From the NCBI RefSeq assembly GCF_000761445.1, contig NZ_KN196470.1, forward strand, positions 1 through 64,000: a stretch of DNA of 64,000 nt, written 5' to 3'. Positions 35,701 to 42,345 of the stretch are shown piece by piece (position 1 is the first letter of the stretch; the number at the start of each line of letters is the position of its first letter). The stretch comes from Oleiagrimonas soli. Its GTDB lineage: Bacteria > Pseudomonadota > Gammaproteobacteria > Xanthomonadales > Rhodanobacteraceae. The notes under the pieces are model-generated. The model did not search any database. It worked only from the letters and a program-made list of their open reading frames with translations, and was not told the origin of the DNA. Made by a program: the position numbers and the translations under genes.

Positions 35701-35825
35701 CCGGCCTGGCCATCGGCACGCTGTTCACGCTGTTCGTGGTACCCGCCTTCTACCTGCTGCTGTCGGCCGATCATCACGCCGACAAGCAGGGCGACGATCC
35801 GGAGCAGTTGACCGCCGAAGTCTGA
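32763..35825 (+). CDS. RND multidrug efflux permease (MexI/MexW-like)
   Basis: Proton-driven inner-membrane pump, 1020 aa and full length for HAE1-type RND proteins. Twelve membrane segments and two large periplasmic loops are recognisable. The proton-relay aspartates are in TM4 (AIGLVVDDAIIVVENVDRH) and the TM10 lysine region is present. The pattern and the outer membrane factor-adaptor-pump operon fit the MexI/MexW group. Substrates cannot be read from sequence. An intrinsic terminator follows. Confidence 0.95.
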   Translation: MNFTDVFIKKPVLAIVVSLLILVLGIKAVSSLTVRQYPKTENATVTVSTAYYGADAQTMAGFVTQPLEQAISQAQGIDYLSSSSVQGVSTITATLRLNYDANRALTEITTQVNSVKNQLPPQAQQPVLTVQTGQTIDAMYMGFYSDVLPTNNITDYLSRVVKPKLDAIEGVQTAELLGARKFALRAWLDPAKMAAHGVTATDVQQALAANNYLAAVGSSKGQAVTVDLTTDSDLHTVDEFKQLAIKQVNGSIVRLQDIAKVDLGSESYDFNVAFSGKRSVFIGIKVAPDANVLDVAKRVREQFPEIQKQLPNGLSGEIVYDGTKFVNSSIDEVIKTLVEALVIVTLVIFLFLGSLRAVIIPVVAIPLSLVGTFFVMLALGYSINLLTLLALVLAIGLVVDDAIIVVENVDRHMKEEHKTPLQSALLAARELGGPILAMTVVLIAVYVPIGFQQGLTGALFTEFAFTLAGAVTVSAVVALTLSPMMTSRFFRRGQDEARLVQFIDRQFTRVQNRYRRMLSSILTTKSVVIVMAALLLLATIALGMTAQSELAPEEDQGVVAGQIVGAPNATAQQMNVYAEQMFQAAKTLPEYDQMFQLTGVPTVNQGIGGVLFKPWEQRDRSAQQLQQELQQKWNNIAGAQIAAFQFPSLPGASGLPIEVVITTTEPFQNLNEVASKVLSEAQASGKFYFVDSDLKVDKPQSTVKLNRDMITTLGLTQQDVGAALGAALGGGYVNYFSISGRSYRVIPQVLQVDRLNPDQVLDYYIRAPNGSVIQASTVAKVANEVVPRSLNHFQQLNSATISGVSGMSQGEALTYLRDLVHKVAPTGYNVDYAGQSRQFMQESGGFAGTLFFAVIIVFLALAAQFNSLRDPIVILVSVPLALFGALIFVNLFASLNIYTEVGLVTLMGLISKHGILMVEFANQSQMEGMSKLEAILHAASVRLRPILMTTAAMVLGVMPLVIATGAGAAGRFNMGLVISTGLAIGTLFTLFVVPAFYLLLSADHHADKQGDDPEQLTAEV

Positions 35826-35839
35826 CGGTCGACCACGCC

Positions 35840-35905
35840 CGTTCGCGGCCAGGCCGCGAACGACGGCAAAAACAAAGGGTGCGGCGATCCGCACCCTTTG
35901 TTTTT
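35840..35905 (+). terminator. intrinsic terminator of RND operon 1
   Basis: AAAAACAAAGGGTGCGG (35868-35884), CGAT loop, then CCGCACCCTTTGTTTTT: a perfect 17-bp symmetric terminator with A- and T-tracts. A second palindrome, CGTTCGCGGCC-A-GGCCGCGAACG (35840-35862), precedes it. Confidence 0.9.
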
Positions 35906-36216
35906 GCGCATGACGCCCTCGGGTTCCGGCGCGTACCGAGCGCGCGGAAATCTTGTCCGCCCTTGCATGCTCGCCTGCGCGCACCGAGCGTGCACGATGC
36001 AGGCGCAACCACTGCGCACATCACGAGTCATCGCGGCAAGGGCCGCTCACATGCCCCTTGGTTGCATGGCATTGCGCCAGTCGATCCATGCGCACCGTCA
36101 GATCTTCGTACAGCGCGCCACCACGATCGATCGCGCCATGCAGTACGCTTCAGACACATGGCGCGATGCACACTGCGCCACCGTCTTCGACACGGCCGCG
36201 ACATGGAAGTGAAGCC
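35906..36216. other. gene-free gap after RND operon 1
   Basis: About 310 bases with no convincing coding frame, RNA or repeat. The only organised element is weak GGAAG just before the PPTase ATG. Confidence 0.5.
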
Positions 36217-36996
36217 ATGCACGAACACCACCCCGACTGCGCCACAGCCATCGTCACTGAACCGAACGTCCATTCAACCGTCGCCCCGGACGCGATGATC
36301 CGCGATGCGTACTGGGAACCGCTGGGACACGACGATCCGCGGATGCCGCCAGCCTGCGTGATCGCATTCGACCCCACCGCCTTCGACGCCTCGGCGTGGC
36401 GGCGGCACGAGGTCCGCCAGCCGTCCGCTCTGCTGCACGCGGTGCCCAAGCGGCAAGCCGAGTTCCTGACGGGACGGATCGCCGCCCGACAGGCCATCGC
36501 GCGTCTCGGACTCGCCGCATCGATCCCCGGCATCGGCGCATCGCGCGAACCGCGCTGGCAGAACGGCGTGGCCGGCAGCATCACGCATGTCCACGGCCTT
36601 GCCGCCGCGGTCGCCGTGGCGGCGTCGAACATAAACGGCATCGGCATCGATGTCGAAAGGATCGTGGACGCGGCGACACGCGACGCGCTTCGCGGCACGG
36701 TCGTCACCACGGACGAATACGCGCTGCTGAAAACGGCATGCAGCCGTTTCGATGCCGACCTGCTGCTGACCACGGTCTTCTCGGCCAAGGAAAGTTTCTT
36801 CAAGGGCGCATTCGCCACCGTCGGCCGCTACTTCGAGTTCGAGGCGGCGCGCCTGTCGTCGCTCGACGCGGACACGGGCCGCCTGCAGCTGACGCTCACG
36901 CAAACGCTGCATCCGACGCTGCCCGAGGGCCGTGTCTTCACGATCGGCTTCAGGATGCTGGCCGCGGATACGGTCGTGACCAGCTTCATCTGGTAG
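36217..36996 (+). CDS. 4'-phosphopantetheinyl transferase (EntD/Sfp type)
   Basis: Transfers the pantetheine arm of CoA to carrier proteins. The 259-aa protein has the Mg-binding motif GIGIDVERI (about 142-150) and FSAKESFFKG (about 187-196) in the order and spacing of EntD-type PPTases. I chose the ATG at 36217, with GGAAG upstream; an in-frame ATG at 35953 adds an Arg/Ser-rich stretch typical of non-coding GC-rich DNA. No polyketide or non-ribosomal peptide gene lies in the window, so its client is elsewhere. Confidence 0.88.
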   Translation: MHEHHPDCATAIVTEPNVHSTVAPDAMIRDAYWEPLGHDDPRMPPACVIAFDPTAFDASAWRRHEVRQPSALLHAVPKRQAEFLTGRIAARQAIARLGLAASIPGIGASREPRWQNGVAGSITHVHGLAAAVAVAASNINGIGIDVERIVDAATRDALRGTVVTTDEYALLKTACSRFDADLLLTTVFSAKESFFKGAFATVGRYFEFEAARLSSLDADTGRLQLTLTQTLHPTLPEGRVFTIGFRMLAADTVVTSFIW

Positions 36997-37263
36997 CGCC
37001 ATCGCGAGCGCGACGCACGCCTGCGGACAAGACGCGCGCGCACAGCATCCGCGCAGGACGCGCGGCGGCGCAACTTCGCCGGCCAAGGCATGACCGCCTG
37101 ACCGAAAAGCCGGCGCATGTTCCCGCTTGCCGCCACGTCGTGACGCATCGCATGCCTGTCGTCGTCCGATGAAGCACGCGGCCCGTCGCCTGTATGCTTC
37201 CGCATGCGCAGGCATCGCGCTAGGCTCGTTTCCGACCTCTGCCTGCCGCACTGGACAACCGAC

Positions 37264-37770
37264 ATGCTGCTTCGCTGCGCTCTCGTTCTGTTGCTGTGCG
37301 CGAGCCCGGTCCGCGCCGCGGACCTGCCGCCGAGCACGGATCACCGCCTGGCCACGATCCTCGGTCTCGCGCAGGAAATCGCTGCCACCGACGGCCGTTC
37401 GGAGCAACCGTATCGTGTGCGCATCTACGCTATCCCCGACGCCATCGAAGAATGCGCTGGCAGCGTCGCGTCCTGCCCGGACGTGCGCCTGTTCGTCAGC
37501 GTATCCAGCGGCGATCTCGGCGAGACGCCCTCGCTCTACGTCCTCCCGCCGCGCAAGGGCTGGACGTTCCTGCACTGGGAGCCACCGCAGACGCAACGCG
37601 ACGGCGCACCCGTGACGATCTTCCGCGTGCGAACCGCGCTGCCGGAGGCCAACATCGACGCCGCCGCGCGCGCTGGATGGAAACCCGAAACGTTCCGCAT
37701 TATGGTCGGCACGTCGGGGGGATCATGGAACGTCATCGCGTCCGGGGGGACGCGCGTTCCGCAGCACTGA
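37264..37770 (+). CDS. exported protein of unknown function
   Basis: The 168-aa precursor has a signal peptide (LLRCALVLLLCASPVRAA). The mature part has a cysteine pair (ECAGSVASC) and a beta-rich pattern ending in GTSGGSWNVIASGG. No family is recognised. I chose the ATG at 37264 for the signal peptide; one at 37204 would add 20 polar residues. It is followed after 39 bases by a small membrane protein, possibly as one transcript. Confidence 0.65.
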   Translation: MLLRCALVLLLCASPVRAADLPPSTDHRLATILGLAQEIAATDGRSEQPYRVRIYAIPDAIEECAGSVASCPDVRLFVSVSSGDLGETPSLYVLPPRKGWTFLHWEPPQTQRDGAPVTIFRVRTALPEANIDAAARAGWKPETFRIMVGTSGGSWNVIASGGTRVPQH

Positions 37771-37809
37771 TCGACCCGTCCAACAACAAACCACGACAAG
37801 GACGGACCC

Positions 37810-38136
37810 ATGAAACTGCTTCTCATCCTGGCGCTGCTGTTGGCGCTCACCGTCGTGCCGGTCATGATCGGCGCGCGCATCGTCAAGGCGCAGAACACCG
37901 GCTTCGGCTCGGCCCTGCTGGCCGTGATCCTGCTCGCGGCACTGGGCGCGGCGATCGATCATTTCGTGCCCTACGCCATTCTGGCGGTGCTGATCTCCGC
38001 CCTCGGCGGCGCGGCGATCCTGGCCGGCGTGCTCAACACCACCTTCCTGCGCGGCCTGGCGGTGAGCGTCATCGTCACGTTGATCCAGTTCCTGGCGCTG
38101 CTGCTGTTCATGGGCAGCATCGTCGGCGCCGACTAA
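37810..38136 (+). CDS. small membrane protein of unknown function
   Basis: The 108-aa product is almost entirely hydrophobic, with four possible membrane helices separated by short turns; the first, KLLLILALLLALTVVPVMIG, could also be a signal anchor. AAGGAC lies 5-6 bases before the ATG. It resembles small integral proteins found widely in GC-rich proteobacteria. No function can be inferred. The DNA downstream becomes visibly less GC-rich. Confidence 0.65.
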   Translation: MKLLLILALLLALTVVPVMIGARIVKAQNTGFGSALLAVILLAALGAAIDHFVPYAILAVLISALGGAAILAGVLNTTFLRGLAVSVIVTLIQFLALLLFMGSIVGAD

Positions 38137-38361
38137 TGAAAAGGCGTCTTCCTTGTGCGCTTCAATACCTGTCGCCCATGGAAATACGCTCTACGCGCGG
38201 CCGCTCTACCCGCGCGCTCCAAAGGCCATCGCATAGATGCACCCCTCGTGCCTTACTTTCTTGACCCATGTCCGCATGTATTTGATGATTCGAGCTGCGC
38301 TCAGGATGGCGTCAGGAGCAGCCACTGTTCATTCACGGTGGTTCAACACACGGAGGGGGAC

Positions 38362-38730
38362 ATGGAAGAAAAATTCTTTTTCAATCAAGGCGGCGTCAGC
38401 GTCTCGAATGCACGATTCATGGTTCGCGGTCAGACCTATGCCATGAACGGTGTCACGTCGGTCAAGCAATCCGTCAGACATCCATCCCGACTGCTGCCCA
38501 TCGTGCTCGGGATTCTAGGTTTGATACTGCTCTTCGGGGGATCGAGCGGCGTGATGTGGGGACTCATCGCACTGAGCATCGCCGCACTCTGGTGGTTCAG
38601 CCAGAAATCGGAGTGGATCGTCGTACTCAACAGTGCTTCCGGTGAAACGCAAGCATTGACCAGCAAGGATCGGCGCTACATCGATGGCGTCATCGAGGCA
38701 CTTAACCAATCGATTATCCATCGGGGATGA
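38362..38730 (+). CDS. DUF6232 family membrane protein
   Basis: The 122-aa protein has an N-terminal beta-rich part (MEEKFFFNQGGVSVSNARFM, then VRGQTYAMNGVTSV), two adjacent membrane helices (about 48-85) and a C-terminal segment SGETQALTSKDRRYI. This is the pattern of DUF6232 proteins, whose role is unknown. A very strong ribosome-binding site (GGAGGGGG) precedes the ATG. Two sampled lines (38401-38520) hold 33 and 34 G/C in 60, clearly below the surrounding genes, so it may have been acquired. Confidence 0.75.
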   Translation: MEEKFFFNQGGVSVSNARFMVRGQTYAMNGVTSVKQSVRHPSRLLPIVLGILGLILLFGGSSGVMWGLIALSIAALWWFSQKSEWIVVLNSASGETQALTSKDRRYIDGVIEALNQSIIHRG

Positions 38731-38970
38731 ATCGCTTCTCCTGAGCGCGATTCATCGACGGACAAACTCTCGCGCACTCCATGGCTACTGTGCATCGCCC
38801 TGGCTGCGCGGTTACGCCTCAGAAAGTCACTGCTGCGCGAATCCTCTGGCGTGATGATGTTCGCAAGGTGAAGCAGGCAAGCGGCAAGCCTTGCGCTGCG
38901 CTCATACGCGCCTTGCATTGCCGGTTCGGCGTTAGACTTAAACCCTGTCTTCTCGGGGGAAGAAGGCCTC

Positions 38971-39501
38971 ATGGAACACCCGCCCGCTCGCTCGACCTTC
39001 GTCACCATCGTCGCGTGGACCTTCATCGGCCTCGCCGGTTTCGCCACCTTCATGATGCTGGTGCAGAGTGTCGTCTCCGTCTCCGTCTTCAAGACGCAGG
39101 CGTTCGAACACCTGCTGCGAACGATGCCGCGCCCTTCGCCGGTGTCGCAGTTCATGTTCGCGCACTACACCGGGTTCGCCCTGCTCGGTCTGACGCTGGC
39201 ATCCGCGACCCTGATCGCCGCCATCGGGCTGCTGAAACGCCGTGCATGGGCGCGTCGACTGTTCATGGTCATGCTGGGTATCGGCGTGGCCTGGCAGCTC
39301 GCCGCCATCGTGCTGCAGCACTACACGATGGCATCGATGCAGACCCAGTTCGACGCGATGCCGAACATGCCCGACATGCATGCGTTCGTGACGGTGATCT
39401 ACGTGTTCACCATCCTCCAGGGATTGGCGATCGCCGGTGTGTTCGCGTGGATTCTCGTGCGCCTGCGCTCGGCGCGCATCCGTGCCGAGTTCGCGCCTTG
39501 A
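38971..39501 (+). CDS. four-helix membrane protein of unknown function
   Basis: The 176-aa protein has four membrane segments (about 9-31, 61-85, 92-118, 140-163) with short polar loops; the third loop is Met/Asp-rich (DAMPNMPDMH). GGGGAAGAAGG lies upstream of the ATG, and a -10-like TAGACT at 38933-38938 precedes it. No conserved catalytic residue or known family is recognised. Confidence 0.65.
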   Translation: MEHPPARSTFVTIVAWTFIGLAGFATFMMLVQSVVSVSVFKTQAFEHLLRTMPRPSPVSQFMFAHYTGFALLGLTLASATLIAAIGLLKRRAWARRLFMVMLGIGVAWQLAAIVLQHYTMASMQTQFDAMPNMPDMHAFVTVIYVFTILQGLAIAGVFAWILVRLRSARIRAEFAP

Positions 39502-39577
39502 ACGCCTGCCGACACGGCGCACCGCATCGCGCTCACGCGACCCATGGCATCCCACTTCCGAAGGGGTCTCGCCCACC

Positions 39578-39910
39578 ATGCTGCGCTTTCTGAGAAACAT
39601 CGTCCTCGGCGCCGTACTCGTCTACGCCATCGCGTGGGGACTGGACGCCATCGGCCACTGGCTGCACGCGCCGGGCAACGCACCGCGCATTCCGCACGGC
39701 ATCGGCGCGGGGTTCATCCACCTGGCCTATCTGCTGCGCCTGCCGGTGCAGTGGTTCACCGCGCTGGCGCACACGCATGCCCTGCGCATCGGCGCCACCG
39801 TGGCCGGTTACACGCTGTGGGGCCTCGTGATCGCGATGATGGCGCGCGCGCAGGCCGCGCAGCGGGCGCGCCGACGCAAGGCCGCGGCCGCCTCGTCTTC
39901 GGAGAACTAA
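39578..39910 (+). CDS. small membrane protein of unknown function
   Basis: The 110-aa product has an N-terminal hydrophobic helix (FLRNIVLGAVLVYAIAWGL), an amphipathic middle, a second helix (about 75-92) and a basic tail rich in Arg, Ala and Lys. I chose the ATG at 39578, with AAGGGG about 14 bases upstream. Its stop abuts the GTG of the next gene with no gap, so the two are probably one transcript. Confidence 0.65.
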   Translation: MLRFLRNIVLGAVLVYAIAWGLDAIGHWLHAPGNAPRIPHGIGAGFIHLAYLLRLPVQWFTALAHTHALRIGATVAGYTLWGLVIAMMARAQAAQRARRRKAAAASSSEN

Positions 39911-40411
39911 GTGACGCCGCCGAAAACCTACACGCTGCGCTATCGCGCCACGCGCGGCGAAGTCTGGCGCTGGTACCTGCGCGCCTGGAAGCGGCGTCTG
40001 TGGATGATTCACGCCCTGGCCGCCGTGTTCCTGTCCTTCATGATTGCTTCCGACGCGCAAGGCGCCGTATCGCTGCACGCTTTCCTGAACGTCTTCGCGT
40101 GGATGCTGCCGGTCGTCATCGCGATCTTCGCGCTCGTTCCGCAAGCGCTCTACAAACCCCAGGTGCGTACGCTCGATGTCGATGCGCAAGGCTGGTCCAC
40201 GCGCATCGGCAGAAAGGAAGGCTCGCGCCCCTGGAGCCAGATCGCCTCCGTGCAGGCGTGGGAAGACAACGTCATCATCGCGGGCCGCAACGGCAACGCG
40301 ATGATCGTTCCGGCACGCGCCTTCGACAGCGCGGCCATGCGCAAATGCTTCCTCGACGATGCCACGCGCTGGCACCGCGGGACCACGACGCCCTCGGGAA
40401 GCGCCTCGTGA
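39911..40411 (+). CDS. YcxB-like membrane protein
   Basis: The 166-aa product begins TYTLRYRATRGEVWRWYLRA, has two membrane helices (about 35-50 and 60-78) and a C-terminal PH-like module (GWSTRIGRKEGSRPWSQI, then VPARAFDS). This is the layout of YcxB/DUF-type bacterial membrane proteins of unknown role. The start is a GTG directly after the preceding TAA. Its stop overlaps the next GTG as GTGA, so translation is coupled. Confidence 0.7.
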   Translation: MTPPKTYTLRYRATRGEVWRWYLRAWKRRLWMIHALAAVFLSFMIASDAQGAVSLHAFLNVFAWMLPVVIAIFALVPQALYKPQVRTLDVDAQGWSTRIGRKEGSRPWSQIASVQAWEDNVIIAGRNGNAMIVPARAFDSAAMRKCFLDDATRWHRGTTTPSGSAS

Positions 40412-40917
40412 ACGTGCTGCCCGACACGCCGCTCGAACGCATCGTCGCCTTCCTCAACGGCATCGGCATCGACACCCGCGAAGGCGAAGTGCCGGCTGAT
40501 GCGTTCCTGCCCGGCGTGCGCGTGCACGAAGGCGGGCTGATCTTCGACCGCGCCGCGCTGCGCTGGCCCGGCGACCTGCTGCACGAAGCCGGCCATCTGG
40601 CCGTGGCGCCGCCCGACCTGCGCGCGCAGCTCAGCGGCGACGTCGAACTGCCCGCCGACATCCCGCACGCCTCCGAGATCGAGGCCACCGCCTGGGCCTG
40701 GGCCGCGCTGTGCCATCTGCGCCTGGCGCCGAGCGTGCTGTTCCACGAAGGCGGCTACCACGGCCGTTCGCAGGGTCTGATCCAGACCTTTCTGCTCGGC
40801 GTGTATCCGGGCGCGTTCGGCCTGGCGCAGATCGGCCTGACCCACGTCGGCGCGGCGGCCGCGCCCAACGACGCGCCGGCCTATCCGCACATGACGCAAT
40901 GGCTGCGCAGCCGCTAA
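40408..40917 (+). CDS. HExxH-motif protein of unknown function
   Basis: The 169-aa soluble protein carries WPGDLLHEAGHLAV (about residues 53-66), a clear HExxH zinc-protease-type motif. Downstream are EIEATAWAWAALCHL, which could supply the third ligand (Glu), and a conserved-looking HEGGYHGRSQGLIQTFLLG. It starts with the GTG that overlaps the YcxB-like stop. No signal peptide. It might be a small metallopeptidase that processes a membrane neighbour; that is inference. Confidence 0.7.
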   Translation: MNVLPDTPLERIVAFLNGIGIDTREGEVPADAFLPGVRVHEGGLIFDRAALRWPGDLLHEAGHLAVAPPDLRAQLSGDVELPADIPHASEIEATAWAWAALCHLRLAPSVLFHEGGYHGRSQGLIQTFLLGVYPGAFGLAQIGLTHVGAAAAPNDAPAYPHMTQWLRSR

Positions 40918-40942
40918 CCGCCTTCGCGCCGCGCACCGCACC

Positions 40943-40948
40943 TATACT
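40943..40948 (+). promoter_or_regulatory. -10 box upstream of the TfoX-N gene
   Basis: TATACT lies 32 bases before the ATG; GGAG (40971-40974) supplies the ribosome-binding site. The -35 is weak. Confidence 0.4.
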
Positions 40949-40980
40949 GCTTTCAGACACCGCGCTCACCGGAGACACAC

Positions 40981-41331
40981 ATGGCCACCGACGCCGATTT
41001 CGTCGCCTACGTCCACGAACAGGCAGGCCTCGGCGACGCGCTGCGCTATCGCAAGATGTTCGGCGAATACGCGCTGTATCTCGATGACAAAGTGGTCGCG
41101 CTGGTGTGCGACAACCGCGTGTTCCTGAAACCCACCGACGCCGCGCGCGCCTTGCTCGAACGCGTCGAGGAAGACGCCCCCTATCCCGGTGCGAAACCGC
41201 ATCTCGTGCTGGACGAATACCTCGACGACAGCGACACCCTGGCACGCCTGCTGCGCGTCACGACCGAGGCGCTGCCGAGGCCGAAGCCCAAAAAGCCCAA
41301 GGCTACGAAATCGGCGCGGAAGAAGACTTGA
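40981..41331 (+). CDS. TfoX N-terminal domain protein
   Basis: The 116-aa protein has only the TfoX/Sxy N-terminal module (YRKMFGEYALYLDDKVVALV, then LKPTDAARALL and PYPGAKPHLVLDEYLDD) and a Lys/Pro-rich tail. The C-terminal domain of true competence regulators is missing, as in many stand-alone family members. GGAG lies upstream of the ATG. A role in competence is unproven. Confidence 0.85.
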   Translation: MATDADFVAYVHEQAGLGDALRYRKMFGEYALYLDDKVVALVCDNRVFLKPTDAARALLERVEEDAPYPGAKPHLVLDEYLDDSDTLARLLRVTTEALPRPKPKKPKATKSARKKT

Positions 41332-41403
41332 AGTGGTATCGGAGCATGGTCATCCGGCAACGGTGACGCCATCCGCCCACGACACGGCCTGACGTTGCAA
41401 CGC

Positions 41404-41859
41404 TCAGCCGAACGTCACTTCGTACATGTGGTAATCGCAGCGCTGCATGCCCAGCCCCTCGTAAGTCTTCTGCGCACGGTGATTCTCGTGCTCGACGTAC
41501 AGGCGCATGCCCACTGCGCCGGCCTCGCGAGCGCGTTGTTCGACTGCGGTGTACAGCGCGCGGAACACGCCGCTGCGGCGCGCGGATTCGACCACGTAGA
41601 CGCTCTGGATCCAGAAGAAGTCGCCGTTGCGCCAGTCGCTCCATTCGTAGGTGACCAGCAGGCTGCCGACCGCTTCGCCGTCGCGTTCCGCGATCAGGTA
41701 GAAGCCGCGCCGCGACTCGTCCAACACGCCGCGCACGCCGGCCGTGAGTACGGCGCGGTCGAGGGTCTTGTGTTCGGTTTCGGCGGCCATCGCCGCGTTC
41801 CAGTCGACCAGGTGGTCGAGGTCGTCGTGGGTGGCGGCGCGGATGGTAGGTGCGGTCAC
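41404..41859 (-). CDS. GNAT family N-acetyltransferase
   Basis: The 151-aa protein has the GNAT fold: WIQSVYVVESARRSGVFRAL carries the acetyl-CoA-binding R/Q-x-x-G-x-A-like segment, here with a serine/valine variant, and MRLYVEHENHRAQKTYEGLGM is the typical C-terminal motif B. The substrate is unknown. Its upstream side borders the repeat-flanked accessory segment, so it may mark the core-genome edge. Confidence 0.85.
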   Translation of the reverse strand: MTAPTIRAATHDDLDHLVDWNAAMAAETEHKTLDRAVLTAGVRGVLDESRRGFYLIAERDGEAVGSLLVTYEWSDWRNGDFFWIQSVYVVESARRSGVFRALYTAVEQRAREAGAVGMRLYVEHENHRAQKTYEGLGMQRCDYHMYEVTFG

Positions 41860-41933
41860 GGTTTGGCTTCGTTCCTGGGGAGGGGGAAGCCTAGTATGGC
41901 GGGTGTGTTCGGTTCAAAGTTTGTGGCTTTATC

Positions 41934-42167
41934 AAGAGCGGTTCCGACCGGCTGCGCCGGCCGGGTTACTTCTATTGCTTGTCCAATAGAAGTAACCAAG
42001 ACAAGGACACCCCAACGTCCGCGCCCTACGGAGCTACGCTCCTACGGGTTCGCTCCGGGTTCCGGGGGTTCGCCGACAGGTCATCCTGACCTGACGACGA
42101 ACTGGCGCACATCCCTGTGCGCCACCCTGCGGGCCTGATCCTCCACCCTCCGCCGCTACCGAAGGGG
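41934..42167. repeat. left copy of a 234-bp inverted repeat
   Basis: Reverse complement of the right copy at 43861-44094. The inner 105 bases differ at about one position; the outer half has diverged but keeps its stem-loops. It contains a 14-bp perfect stem (41964-41997, GGTTACTTCTATTG arm) and a 5-bp stem (42030-42042, GGAGC/GCTCC). Similar repeats with the peptide MRHPAGLILHPPPLPKG in one frame occur in many xanthomonad genomes. No transposase is encoded. Confidence 0.9.
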
Positions 42168-42267
42168 ACGGATCCGCACGCCGAAAGCTACGGCAGGCAT
42201 TCATTGCGCACGCCCTCGCAAGTCACAAAGATGCAAGGATTCCGATTACCAAATCAAGCGGCTATAA

Positions 42268-42282
42268 GTGAACCTGGAACCA
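42268..42282. repeat. left short inverted repeat around the cargo gene
   Basis: GTGAACCTGGAACCA matches the reverse complement of 43703-43717 (GCGAACCTGGAGCCA) at 13 of 15 positions. The pair lies 64 bases before the cargo ATG and 17 bases after its stop. Confidence 0.5.
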
Positions 42283-42345
42283 CTCCCGTTAAGAAAGTAT
42301 CTTCATGCGGAGCGGTAGGTTGAACTTACGAAGAAAACCCAACCC

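Noticed and set aside
32112..36008. A 1298-codon open frame on the minus strand over the RND operon.
   Set aside because: It is antisense to well-supported adaptor and pump genes. Its product is rich in His, Gln, Arg and Asp without any motif, as expected from GC-rich third positions read backwards.
38700..38940. Integron attC-like 7-mers (ACTTAAC at 38700 and GTTAGAC at 38932) around small genes.
   Set aside because: They are about 240 bases apart with no paired arms between them, and the first lies inside a gene. GTTAGAC overlaps a plausible -10 (TAGACT) for the gene at 38971, and no integrase is present.
42117..42323. Small frames starting MRHPAGLILHPPPLPKG at 42117 (+) and 43912 (-).
   Set aside because: Both begin inside the nearly identical repeat arms and diverge into unrelated residues past the repeat. 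Their shared part follows from the DNA repeat and gives no independent evidence of protein coding.
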